A stretch of 64,000 nt of DNA from Symsagittifera roscoffensis (lineage: Eukaryota; Xenacoelomorpha; Acoela; Convolutidae): the NCBI RefSeq assembly GCF_963678635.1, contig NC_087067.1:15941639-16005638 (forward strand). The letters run 5' to 3'. This document shows, one piece after another, positions 14,183 through 26,200 of this stretch. A program made the translations under genes and the position numbers. How positions within the stretch are numbered: position 1 is the first letter of the stretch; the number at the start of each line of letters is the position of its first letter. The notes below the pieces were generated by a model. It was not told where the DNA came from. It ran no database searches and saw nothing but the letters and a program-made list of their open reading frames with translations.

Positions 14183-15119
14183 GAAGAAAATACCATAGAG
14201 GCTTTAATTAGTTTATGAAGATCAGAGATAAAATAAGATAGAATTTTCTCCAAACAAGCAACCCAAAATAGGTTCATGGGCCAATTACATAAACAATGCT
14301 TCTCATCTGTAAGCATTTTTTATTTTTACTGAAAGACAAGGCAGAGCAGAAGGAATGATAAAAAATAACGCAAAATAATTGAAGAGCCTACAAAATTAAC
14401 TAATTTTTACTCGCTAAAATCGGAGCTTGAAAGACTCCTCGCCAAAATTATATCTATCAAGTATAACAACATGGTTCCAGCAAAACTTGAATCGGAGTCA
14501 CAAAATTTCAAAAGTCTGACGAATTTTTGAGTCGAACTGCCTATTAATTTAATTTAGAAAATCATTTTTCTTCAAAAATGCAAATTACTCTGAGGGTAAT
14601 GAGCAATGTATTTATTTTTGCTTCCAGTTCGTAAAGAAGATTTAAACAAATTTAAGTGCAGCAAACCAGCTGCTAAAACGACGGAATATCGACGCGCGAA
14701 AACTTTACACAAAGACAAACTATACGAGAGAAATTTAAATCAAATTGAATTTCAAACAATTGATCACAAATTGCAAAAAACTGTGCTTAGAAAGATTTGG
14801 ACATTAAACAGGAAAAAAATTGGAAAAATTAAACACAGGAGCGAAGCTGAGCGTCGCATCACTTGTGATACAAAAAAGGCCAAAAACCAAAAGTGAAAAA
14901 TTTAAAAGACACTAGCCTGAACGCACATCCGGTGCTTCTAATTTTTATAAACTCATAAAAATTTACAAAATAATGGAAATAAGATCTGCATCCTTTGAGT
15001 ATACAAGGTTGGTAATATCAAATTTTGTCAAGTTTTTTTTCAATTTTTTTTAATTCAAATTTTGAAAAACCATAAAACTTTGTGAAGTTTTTTATATCTA
15101 AATTTGTTGAAAAAATTTA
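14183..15119. other. intergenic
   Basis: An open frame at 14606-14896 follows a possible acceptor (TTGCTTCCAG), but it has no recognisable domain and ends inside a dispersed repeat head (14839-14876). No supported gene. Confidence 0.45.
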
Positions 15120-15530
15120 AAATGACATAAAAACGTCAGATCCCGGAAACTAAAGCAATCGAGCAGTCAAATTTAGACGCAAGATTTGCAACTCCTCGGA
15201 GTACTGTCACAGTACCCAACTACTGCGTTGGGATTTCAAATTTTGAGAAAATTCAAATTTAAGTTTTCTAAACCTTTTTTTGGAAAAACCATAAAAAAGG
15301 CCATATCTCTAAAATTACAAAGTCATACTTGGAGGCAAGATTTGCAACTCCTGAGAGTACTCTGACAGTCCCCAAATATAGAGCTACCAGTTTCAAGTTT
15401 AAACAAACCAAATTTTTCTGAAAAATCACAAAAAACGTCGTGAAAAACAGGAAAACTACAAAAATTTGAGCAGTCATATTTGGAGGCAAGATTCGCAACC
15501 CTTGAAAGTACTCTGACAACTCTCAACACA
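15120..15530. repeat. about 155-bp tandem repeat, three diverged copies
   Basis: The core 'gcaagattTgcaactcc' recurs at 15179, 15336 and 15487 (spacings 157 and 151), each followed by '.agtactctgacag'. Related single units occur near 16880, 30450, 32450 and 32670, so this is a dispersed satellite-like family. Confidence 0.75.
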
Positions 15531-15869
15531 TGAGAAGGATTTGCGCTACACAAAAGCCATTCATTTCTATTTCATAATCAATAGATGGAAACGCTCAGAA
15601 AAAGAGATCCAAAAATTCCTAACGGCACTCAAAAACTTTGCTTCAAATCTTGCAACCAAACAACCTGCATATCCTTCAGAATAAATTTAGTATAACTCTA
15701 CCCAAAAACTTTGCTATAAACAAAGATAGAAAGGAAAAAGAAAACAAGAAGATGAACGCCTACTTTCAAATAATTTCCACAAAAAAAAACTTTTAAAAAA
15801 TGTGGAAAAAAAACTAAAAACTTATAAAAAACTACATACATCAAACTTAGCAGATGAACTTGATACGCA

Positions 15870-16115
15870 ATGTTAACATCTAGGATGTGGCATCTAGGCC
15901 GACAAAACATAAGCAGACAAATATTAAGCCTACAATTTTTTGGAATCGGAATATTTCCCATTTGAAAAAAATGTAGGTACTGTCCGGTTCAAACCCAGGA
16001 AACTTGAATTTGTTAAGAAATGAACTTAAATTTACCATTTCTAATTGAACATTCTGTGAACAAAGATATTGATGGTGAAAAGTCTACTATCCGATAGCAA
16101 AATTCTTTCTGATCG
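15870..16115 (+). repeat. dispersed repeat family A, partial copy
   Basis: Matches the right half of the 21885-22515 copy: 'gccgacaaaa', then 'gaacttaaatttaccatt' and an 'aaaagtcta.tacccga' type end. No coding content. Confidence 0.6.
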
Positions 16116-16289
16116 CAAGGGTAATAATGTCTAAATACTCGAAAAACCAGAGCTTTAGAACCATTAACGCAAACAAAGTAATTTTAATTATTTTTGTCAA
16201 TTAACAGCGGATGTTTTCTACAATCCAAAAATCACAGTATTAAAAAGACATTAGAAGGCACTTCATGAAAGGACGCGTTGAAGAAGAAA

Positions 16290-16382
16290 ATGAAAAAAGG
16301 AGACGTTTCCTTTGTCGGGATTCCCACCGAGGAAGTAGAAATCAAGCGATATACAAGCGAAACTTCCCAGCGGTTATATTTC
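16290..16382 (+). pseudogene. coding-like fragment cut by a LINE (left part)
   Basis: From the ATG at 16290 an open frame reads MKKGDVSFVGIPTEEVEI..., with clean codon-like composition, up to LYF at 16374-16382. The 2.55-kb LINE follows, and the same frame resumes at 18934 with the same LYF codons. I do not recognise the protein. Either a host gene or an older mobile-element gene was interrupted. Confidence 0.45.
16374..16382. repeat. target-site duplication, left copy
   Basis: TTATATTTC here matches TTATATTTTC at 18934-18943 on the other side of the LINE, differing by one T. The short length keeps this provisional, but both copies sit flush with the insertion and in the same coding frame. 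Confidence 0.5.
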
Positions 16383-16554
16383 TTTTTTTTTTCAATTTTC
16401 ATTTCTTGTGCAAAATTATAGAGAAAGAAAGAAAGAAAGAAAGAATGAATTTATTTCTTCAGACAATTAAATGCAAAAATACAGAAAATGAAGAAACACA
16501 TTTTTAATAGTCATCATTGAATTTATCTGACATTTTGTATAATATATCTGAAGA

Positions 16555-16596
16555 GGATAGACCAAGGGCATAATAATTGCCCGCTTGACGTCTACC
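16555..16596 (-). other. LINE 3'-UTR stem-loop
   Basis: On the minus strand GGTAGAC (16590-16596) can pair with GTCTATCC (16555-16562), enclosing a second hairpin GGGCA/TGCCC (16566-16570 with 16578-16582). Such 3' structures are used by several LINE groups for recognition by their own RT. Confidence 0.6.
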
Positions 16597-17032
16597 CTGG
16601 TAGTAGTAAGACACGAAAAGTATAATAACTATAGATAAAAAGTATTTAAATTAAAAAAAATAATAAAAAAAAATGAAAATTTTTTCAATTAGTTTTTTTT
16701 TCCACTCCTTTCGAAACATTTTTTTTTTCGAAAGTTTATTTAGAGGATCCGGATCATTATTGTAGCTTAGCTTAGTGAGCATCAGTTAAAACCAAGGATC
16801 GTAATAAAAAATTGAAAAAAAAAATTTTTTTTTTTTTTCTTTTTTTTTTCTAAGTAATTTGGAAATTTCATTTTTTTCAAAAAATGCGATTATCTCAAAA
16901 ACTACAAGGATTTGGAGCTTCATATTTTCAGCATGGATTCGCAGCCCATAATTGAAGTCTGATACAGGTTAACCAAAGGGTAAAATTTTTGGTAAATAAA
17001 AAATATGGTACTATTGATAAGACATTCTGTGA

Positions 17033-17644
17033 TTATTTATCGAAAATAGAATTTGTTAACTCATTATTTCCTAAAATGTATAAATACTTTAATTTGTGAG
17101 CTACCGTAAGCACCTGGCTTGCATTTAGAGACTGCGAATTAATTGGCATAATTCTGTTTTCCTGAAAAATATTAAAAAGTTTTGTTCCCCGTTTAGTTAA
17201 AGAGTGGTTTTCTATTCGGGATTTTGGCTTACATATTTTCAGTAAATTCTTTTCCGATCGTCTGGTTCTTTTAATAGAATTATCAAAAGTAAAAAGCGAG
17301 TTGAGATAATTTTCTGAATGCAGGTTCGATAGTGACCTTAATAGAAACTTGAAACACTCATAAATATACAATTCATGAACTGTAAGTATTTTGTGCTTAA
17401 CAAATATATCTGACACGCTTTCGCAATTGTTTCGAAAAGAAATGAGTCGGATAATTTTTTTCTGTAATTCAAAAAGCGGAAGTAATGCATTGTAGCTTGT
17501 GCATCCGTACACTAAAATTCCATACTGAATGATAGACCTAATGTTTGATTCATAATACCTAAACATAACAGAGCTCGGCATGTAATGCCTTGTTTTAGCA
17601 ATTATTCCACATTGTTTTCGTAATTTTTTTTCTGACAAAATCAA
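17033..17644 (-). pseudogene. LINE ORF2 C-terminal part, frameshifted
   Basis: About 200 residues in a different frame from the upstream RT ORF, overlapping it by 50 bases. The content (YYESNIRSIIQYGILVYGC, then an ELQKKIIRLI block) is the usual segment after the RT palm and thumb of LINE ORF2 proteins. A single frameshift near 17595-17644 separates it from the RT, so this copy is not functional. Confidence 0.8.
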
Positions 17645-18941
17645 TATGATTAGAAAATCCTAGTTTGAAATCAATGTTAATACCTAAGTATTTCCAATAT
17701 ATTTCTGACGATAAGTTTTTGCCATCATATAATATTGTTTCATTAGAAGCGCTTTTCCTAGTGAAATTTATTTGAACTGTTTTTTTCATGTTAAGTGAGA
17801 GCCTATTAGCGGCAAGCCATTTCGCAACTGCATTAAAGTCATCACTCAGTTTTTCGAGTGATCGATCTATTGCTACTAAAGTGGTATCATCGGCAAACAA
17901 GTATACTTCCGAGTTATTGACAACGTTTGGTAGATCATTGACATATAAAAGAAAGAGAAGTGGACCTAAAATGGTTCCTTGTGGAACACCGCTGTTCATT
18001 GTTAGAAAATTTGATCGCACACCAGATATCTCTACACATTGTTTACGATTTGACAAATAGCTCACTATCCATTGTAGACATTTACCTACAAGACCATAAT
18101 ATGGCAATTTTTTAATTAGAATATCATGATTTAGAGTATCAAAGGCCTTCTTTAAATCAAGGAATATTGATGGAATTAATTTCTTATTTGAAAGGCGCAA
18201 TTTTTCGGTAACCTCGGCGATGGCATCAATGGTGTTGTGTTTGATTCTGTATCCAAACTGTTTACAGTATATGAAGTTAAATTGCTCTAAATAATTATAT
18301 ATTCGGTTGAACATCACACGTTCGAAAATTTTACCTAACGTCAAAAGCAAAGCAATTGGCCTGTAATTGTTCATATCTAATTTGGATTCATCCTTGTGAA
18401 ATGGCAGTATTTTTGCTTGGGATAACTCGGTGGGAAAGATTGCTTGCTTAATGGAAGCATTGATCAGTATTGTTAAGCTTGGTATAATTGCATACGCACA
18501 TGCTTTCAGAATATTATTACTAACATCATCTAGCCCTACGGAGGCTTTTGATTTTAAACCGGATAGAATTGAGGCAATTTCGTTTTCATTAACTGGTTTT
18601 AGGTATATTGATACAATTGGCTCCTTAATTCTAATTTCTAATTCAGGAGTTGATAACTGTTTCACCAATTTATCTGCAATTTGTCCAAAAAAGTTGTTGA
18701 AGTCGTTTGCAATTGTCTGTGGATCTGTATGCCTATCGCCACTTTCACTAATAATATCACTGACATCTCTATTACTTCCATTCGATCCTTTTAACAAATT
18801 TAAAAATTTATATATTTGTCTGGAGTCGCCAATACATGTTTGAAATTTCTTCATATAAAAATTTTTTTTAGACCTTCTGATTTCTGATCTAACTCTTTCA
18901 TTTAATTCCTTATACCGCAGCTTAATCAAGTGATTATATTT
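17595..18941 (-). pseudogene. LINE reverse transcriptase domain
   Basis: About 444 residues containing the ordered RT motifs: LSQAKILPFHK, NNYRPIALL, FLDLKKAFDTLNHDIL (first catalytic Asp), SGVPQGTILGP and FADDTT (catalytic DD). The frame is open at the left from an in-frame stop rather than from an ATG, because the insertion is 5'-truncated. The enzyme copies its RNA into DNA at a nicked target. The downstream frameshift marks it as dead. Confidence 0.9.
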
Positions 18942-19264
18942 TCAAGAAACACAAGATAAATTTTTACTCGCGAGAGATTTGAAGAAAATTGCTAACAGAC
19001 AGTTGAAGAGAGGCCCATATAATCAGGCTACCGCAAAAAACATCAATTATTTCAATCATTGGCAGTTAACATCGGGTAGAAAAACGATTCCTATGACAGT
19101 TTCTTCCCATACCCCTCGGGGAGAGGTTGGTTTGATTTTCAAACCTTGATATTAATATATTGGATGAAAGAGGCAGCTCAAATACTGAAAAGATTATACA
19201 ACATGATCTGGGACATCTAATCACTCTGTTTTCAAAAAAAGATAAATTTACGTGCTGCAGCTAA
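18934..19264 (+). pseudogene. coding-like fragment (right part), one frameshift
   Basis: The frame resumes with LYFQETQDKFLLARDL and runs to a TGA at 19147-19149. The next frame continues without a gap (DINILDERGSSNTEKI...) to TAA at 19262-19264, so a one-base shift near 19144 splits one older reading frame. No family recognised. Confidence 0.4.
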
Positions 19265-19295
19265 GTTAAAGTCAAAAAAATTACTTTCTTGTTAG

Positions 19296-19455
19296 CATTG
19301 AGCAAAAACTAAAACTCTGCATCAAAGCGTTCACCTTTATTGCACAGCTCATGGAAACCAATAAATTTCTCCAAACAGATCCAGAAAATGCTAACGAATT
19401 TTGGATCCAGGCGTTTCATTTCATGTTCTATGCATCTTATGAAAGCGATCGCTGA
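19296..19455 (+). pseudogene. possible terminal exon of the same unrecognised gene
   Basis: A good acceptor (TTACTTTCTTGTTAG) precedes 53 open codons ending in TGA, with protein-like content (IEQKLKLCIKAFTFIAQL..., rich in F, E, N). Order and strand fit a last exon of the gene interrupted at 16382. No domain recognised. Confidence 0.35.
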
Positions 19456-20229
19456 GATTGAAAGATATATTACTCTGAAACTATGAGCGGTGAATCGGAT
19501 TCCAAAGTTTTCAATTTTTTCTAGTTATAAAATAATGTTATTTAATATTTGATGCTCTCAACACAGCTAAATATTAAAACTCAAGTTCATCTCAAGCTAA
19601 GACCGGTCAAATCATCTATATTCCTTTTGTGATTTTGATATTGAATATTGCAAGAGCAAAGGTGCATTTTTTAAACCCAAGTATGTGAACTTGATAATGT
19701 ATCGGGTACACTTATTGTTTTTGTTCGTGGAATAACTGCACTTTCTCATTTAAAAGAAACTCAGGATGTCTTTCTTGAACATTTATTTAAAGAAACGCTT
19801 AATGAAAGTTTCAAATATACAATAAAAAAGATTTCAAATATTTTGATTATCTAATCTATCTAAAGAATAAAATAAATACCCAAAAAAATATAAACAGCAG
19901 ATTTTTGGCCTTTTATACTATAGCAAACAGTTGATTTGTGGCAAATCATTTAGCCATTTTTACGGGTTTTTCCTAAATTCCCAGCCCTCATAAAATTGAA
20001 GTAAAATTGTCTGAAAATGTTTTAAAATCTGTTGAATTCTCGCGCTTTTTAGTGTAATTTATGAGAGCAAACTTCATTTGCAAAAACGCATTTTGACATC
20101 CAATTTCATTGAAAATAAAAAAGTGGGAGCTACAAAAAGCCAAATTTACTAACAATGTGTTAAGCATACGACACGCTAAACCGCTCAATAACTTAATCAA
20201 CTATTTCTTGTTAAAATAGCAACCGTAAT
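19456..20229. other. intergenic
   Basis: AT-rich. No coding feature or complete repeat recognised. Confidence 0.5.
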
Positions 20230-23200
20230 TTAGTTCGATTCAGATCTTTCCGTATTTTCACTCGAGCTATCTCCTCTTTCATTTGGCAATCTTTCAACTT
20301 CACCCACATCGCGTTCAGTATCACCACTGCTGTCGACAGCCGAAGACTCGTCATAATCTTCAGGAACAACTCCAGCTTGTTGCAGAATCCGCTCCATGTT
20401 ATCCATTCTAGATGCAAATGAGTAGATCTGAGTTGAGAGGGATTCGATCTGGGTTCCTAGAGACGCCATGTCTGCACGTGGGTTAGAGGAAGAAGCCGCC
20501 CCTAAAACAATGAGCATTTTTATAAATTGAATAATTGTTAGGTGAACTGTTGATACAATCAAAAAACAGCAATTAGTTGAAGCTGCAGAGACGAAGCGGG
20601 GCTTCTCATTACTTGTGATACAAAACAAAACAAGTATCAAACTTTGGAGGAAATATTGAAAAATAAAAAATGAAAAAAAACTGGTCTATACTTTCACTTC
20701 CCTTGAATGGTTTGAATAACTTTTTAATCCAGAAAACAAACCCGTTGAAAATATGAAGAACAGACAAAAATTCTAAGAAAAAAATTACAACCTTCAGAAA
20801 TAAGAAAAGATTCAGAGAACTTAAAACGCCTGTTTCAGCCAAAGGGATACTATTTGGTTCTTATAAATGAATAACTCATTTTTTGATATTGAAGTTTTGA
20901 AAAGCAAAGCGACATAAACACTCAGAAATTGAAGAAAAGCAAGAATAATTGGTTGCTGAGCAAGCAGCACAGTATGTTCCGACCATAATGTCAAAAATAC
21001 ATTAGAAGTTTTTTTCAAGTTAGTGTCGTTCTTTTGTGCGCTGCGAAATAAAAAAAGATCTAACGAAAGACTAAAACTAAGTATATTTGACTCACAGTAA
21101 AATTTGAAAAGGGATTAAATTTGCTGATGGCAAGTGTAAATAATTTGAGAGAAGATTTGATAAAAAGAAGTCGCTCAGAAGCAACAAAATCCTCTTTAAA
21201 CCAGTAATAAAAGGGTTGAAAGTGTCAATAAACTCCAGTGACCAAAAACAAATTGGTATTTTTTCAATTTTTTTCAACTTCAATGATTGAATATATTGGA
21301 CCTTTAAAAACCTGAGCCAAGTTGAGAATATTGTGTCCTCTTTTAAAAAGAACTACTCCAATTTGAGCAATGTCAATGTACAAATTATAGTAAGTACGGT
21401 AGAACACATTTAATTTAGTTTGAAACTAAGAAAACATACTATTTACAGTTTGAAACTAAGATTTATTCACATTCTTTCAGGCCATTTCCATATTTTATTG
21501 GAGAATTCAATTTGCGGTCCATTTATTAAATGAATTTGAGTAAAACTAAGAAAAAATCAAAAATCAAACAGCTAAAACTTTTGCGTTGAACAAAATTTAG
21601 GACTTCCTAAAAATGAGACGATCTAAGTAAGTGACTCCAACTTGTTTATTGACAATTAGTTAGTGTATCTGCAAACTGTTGTCGGTATTAATCTGGATGA
21701 TTTTCAAATTTTGAACAACAAGTTTGCCCACCAGAGTTATAAAAGAAAAAATCAGAGGGAAAAATTTTGAAAACAGTTTTTTTTCATTTTGCTGTACAAA
21801 ATTTTAGTTATTTCTTTTTCTAGAAGTGGCGATTCAATTATGTTTAGAAACTGGCTGCAAGAATGAGTGTAATTAAAAGCTTATACACAGGGGCGAAGCG
21901 GAGCTTCACTCGCATCAACTTAGATACAATATAAAATAGCATTGCAAGCTAGCAGACAGGAAAGAATAGCCACTAAGTCCAATAAAAAACCACGATTATA
22001 CAATTATAACTTCAAGTTTTTTTTGGAATGATGATCTATTTGCGAAAAACTCGTCCAGAAACACAATCGGCGGCGTTCAAAGAAAATCCGAGAATATTTA
22101 TCGAGCGGCAACTGAGTCGACAAAACTTGGGTAAGTCCCGTAGAACCAAAAATAAAAATGTTTTCATGAAAAGCTTTGAACTTTATCATACACTGCGAGC
22201 AGCAAAAGAACAATTCTACGATGTAGCAACTAAGCCGACAAAATATAAGCTGACAAAAACTAAGCCGAAATTTTTTTGAAACTGAATATTTACCGTTTGT
22301 TAAAAAAAAAAAACAGGCAAAGCCAAATTCGCACCCACCAAGGACATTTGCCGTCTCAGGCGTATTCGGTACCTCCAGACCAAGTATGAGGGAAACCCGA
22401 AGAAATTTGAGTTCATTATGAACTGAACTTAAATTTACCATTTCTAATTTTGACTAAGCTGTGAACAAAATTAATCGGGAAAAAAGTCTAGTACCCGATT
22501 GCAATACTCTTATCAAAATGGAAGTAAAACTTAACTTGATCAACCTCTATCAAATTCCTGTCGGAAAAAGTGGTGCCAAAATAAAAACGAGCAGCATACA
22601 CCATAAATAAACCGTACTTTCTACATTTGCAACTGAAACATTTCATCATAAAAATCAATTATCATCATATCCATCATATCATCAATTAAATCATATAAAT
22701 CATTTAAAAATAAATTTAAGCTATTAGTAGTACTTCAATTGATTTCATATATGCGAACCTAGTTCATGGATCATGATAACTTACAATCCGCAGATCCAAT
22801 TTAATTTCTTTTAAACAGCAACGTAATAGTATCGTTTTTTGAAATCGTAACAAACAGAAAACGCAAGTAGAATCTTTCGCTAACTTTAGTTGGCCAGTAA
22901 AGACGATAACAGCTTAAAAAAAGTTTTATTCTACGCCTTTGTGGTTTCGCATCTATTAGCCTCTGATGTAGGTTAGATGCTTGCTACCAACTTTTTTCAA
23001 TTGAACGCAACCTGTTATTTCGATTGAACCAATCAATCTAAGAATTGACAGGGCAGTTTTCGAGAAAAGTCGAATTTTTTTAAACTTTATGGCTTTTCGC
23101 GAAAACAACCTTCTCCGAGGGCCGAAGTTTTTTTGTGTAAAACAAAATGGGGCCTAGCCGATTATGCAGATTGGAACAGAAATCTCAGATTTTGCAGGGT

Positions 23201-26200
23201 AGTTTTTGCGAAAAAAGAAAACAAAAATCCAAAAATATGAGCCAAACATGCCTGTTTCGAAGGCTGCAGAAAAGGGAGTAAGGAAAAATGAGACTAGGGG
23301 ATATGCACATAGGAGAGTGCGGTCTTTCCATTGGTACAACTTTTTTTGAAAACCAGGAAAGTAACTTTTGAACCAAATTGTTTTTTTTTGAGAAAAGTGA
23401 AAAAAAAATCCAAAGCGTTTATAAAATGAAAAAACCAAATCCCATACATTTTCATTAAACCTTTTTTTTTATCAAATAGGAAATTACGAGGGAGAGCGAG
23501 ATTGGAAAATAGCCAAAATTTCAATAGACATTGTTCCTATGCCGATGCTATTTGATTGTTTCATCGTTCCTATTACTGTTGGACTCAGTCAAGTACGTTA
23601 CGCCATTGATCCGAGAGGTTTGGACCAGTATATTTTTTATGATTCAAAAAAACACCAACCTAGAAGCATGCTGAGCTCTTGATTTAATGATGACAACTCT
23701 TGGTCACTTCGAGACGTCGACGATTCACTGGATATATCGTCATTGTTCAGCCCATAACTCCGAGAAGTACTCGCATCTACATCACTGGGAAGAGAGCCTT
23801 GAGAAGGAGCGGGTGACGCTAGGATACTAAGATTGTTCACACCGTTTGTCATTTGATCGACGTTGCTGCTAACAGTCCTGAAAATGAGCCTTGATTTTTA
23901 TGATCATAATTCAGTTAAATAAGAAATGAAGGCATGCGGACTGATAAGGGTCTACAAATGTTACTCTGAAGAGAGAGCATCTATTTACTAGATCGTAACC
24001 ACCAATAGAACTGGGTCTTTCTCCTTATAGCCACCTCCTCCATAATAAAAACAGTGTGGTGGTTCTATATATTTATGTTACTAATCTTTGGGGGTGGGTT
24101 CTATAATTGGGGAGACACCCAGAGAATTGGAGTTTATTCACAGATGCGAAGAGGAGCTTGGCTCCACTTTCGATGCAAAAAAAGTATAGAAAAAAGAGCA
24201 ATAGCAAAAAATCGATGTCGAACTTCTTCCTACATAACATAGCCAACAGACGTTGGGAAAGAGTCAAGAACGCAAGGAAACTGATTTTTGAAAAAGACTT
24301 CAACTTTCGAATTGTAAAGAAAAAATTCTATGGCCTTAAAGCTCTTTGAATTTCAAAAATAATTTATGAATGACAATTTTATGATGAAGAGTGACTCATT
24401 TTGAAAAAAAAACTAGATCAGAAGGTAGATCAGAAGTTAAAACCGCGAAATATCAAATTTGAGCCTGAACAATATTTAACTTTTTCCTGAAAAAAAAAAA
24501 AAAACAAATAAATCACCAAGACCTATATGAGAGTATTCACTCCGTTCATGACTCTTAAAAACAGGTCCTGGTCAGACTCAAAACCAGGAATTTCGCCCTC
24601 GTATTAGCTAAAAAGTTTTCACTATGAATCAATATAACAAATACTCGGCAACATACCTTTAGTAAGGCTATTTGTTAACCCGAAAAAAGTTTTATATTCC
24701 AATTTGATAACGCTTGCATCGCAAGCCTGAAAAACTATCCATGCAGAAAGTTCAGTCTGCCTTCAACCAAAGTTCGCAACATGCCGGAAATGCATTAAAT
24801 TGCTCAAAAAACTTCAGGTCTTAAAACAACCAAATTGCTCAGAAGACGATTAAGTAAACAATTAATCAATTGCCGAATGATGAAAAAATCAATATCCTAC
24901 TGATTTTACCAAAAATTTAATTCTCTTTTACAGAAGCCAAAAAAAATAAAGAGACAAAAACATTTCGACCAAAATCTGGAAACTATTTTTTCCTACTTTC
25001 ATATAAACTAACAAAAAACTTAAGTATTCAAGACAAAAAAAAACAATCAAACAAAAGAAAATTTTTAAAGCTCAATTTTACAAAAAACCATTTTTAAAAG
25101 GAATGCACGACACACACTGAGCTCAATCTAAAAAAGTGAACGCAAAAATGCGTCCGGTATGCTCGAACCTACAAGCCACAAGTCTTTTGGTGTTACAAAA
25201 TTGATACACAGAGGCAAATTAGAGCTTCGCAACACGGTAATCAGTTAGACTTGGGAAAAAAATTTTGAACCAAAGCCAAAGCGGAGCTTCGCATCACTAG
25301 TGGTACAACACAAGCGTTGCATTGTGAGCAAGCGAAAATAAAAGAGACGGAAATCGGAAAAAAGCTCAAACTCAAAAAAACAGTAGAGAAACAAACAACC
25401 AGCATCGAATAAAATTTAAGTATCATTCATCAAGTAGCCACTAACCCTAGAATACTTGTGTAGACGTTTACTAAGCCGAAAAGAAAAAATTGCCATAAAC
25501 CGAAACCATTCTCATCGAAAAAAAACAAGCTTCTTCAAAATCCAAGTTGGAATATTGAGAAAACAGTACGACAATCAATAATAAGACAAACGAAGCCCGA
25601 CAATTTTTACCGGAGTTCATAAAATATCAAGGTCCGATCGAGACTCGAAACCCCAACAATTTTAGGAGCAAAAGCAAGCGTGCTGCTTCTAGACCGAGTG
25701 AAAAGTAGCGCGGAAGCTCTAAGGTTTAACGACAAAATAACTTCAAGTTCTTACAAGTTTGTAAGAAAAATTTCCATTTCACCCCTTTCAAAATACCGAG
25801 TTTTATGTTTTTTTTTACGGTTTATTACGGCTAAACGCGTGATGTTACGCTGTAAAGTATGAAGAGCAAATCTGTTCACTGTTTTCGATTTGTTCACCGC
25901 GCCAATTTTCATTTCATTGACAACGTTAATTAAGCTTTTCAAAACTGAGTTTGAATAGGTGGGGGGGGGGGGGGGGGGGACTGGAAAAGAACCAAATTTG
26001 TTTACCGGAAAAAAAGTCTCAGTTCCCGATTACAAGACACTTGGGCTCTTTTTCACTCCCCCGCACAATTCAAATTTTCATGTTTTTCAGTTGTTTTGAG
26101 TGTTATTACGGCTGAGTGTGTGATTTTACGATAAATTTACAATAAGTTCGCTTCGCAAACACTTGCGAGAACACGACAAAAAGCGGCTCTATAAAGTGCA

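Larger units (their letters stand above)
16383..18933 (-). mobile_element. non-LTR retrotransposon (LINE), 5'-truncated
   Basis: The minus strand carries the RT part of a LINE ORF2, a roughly 600-base 3' UTR with a stem-loop (16555-16596), and an AATAAATTCATTCTTTC(TTTC)n-type 3' end at 16420-16460. The endonuclease domain and ORF1 are absent, as expected from incomplete reverse transcription. RT sequence style (SGVPQGTILGPLLFLLY, FADDTTLV) and the 3' hairpin with microsatellite tail point to the jockey/CR1-like group; finer placement needs phylogeny. Confidence 0.9.

Noticed and set aside
14606..14896. 96-codon frame with an acceptor-like TTGCTTCCAG near its start
   Set aside because: No motif, no upstream exon found, and it runs into a dispersed repeat head.
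22004..22441. 145-codon minus-strand frame
   Set aside because: Lies wholly inside dispersed repeat A; the same DNA elsewhere (29.9 and 31.4 kb) has no matching frame.
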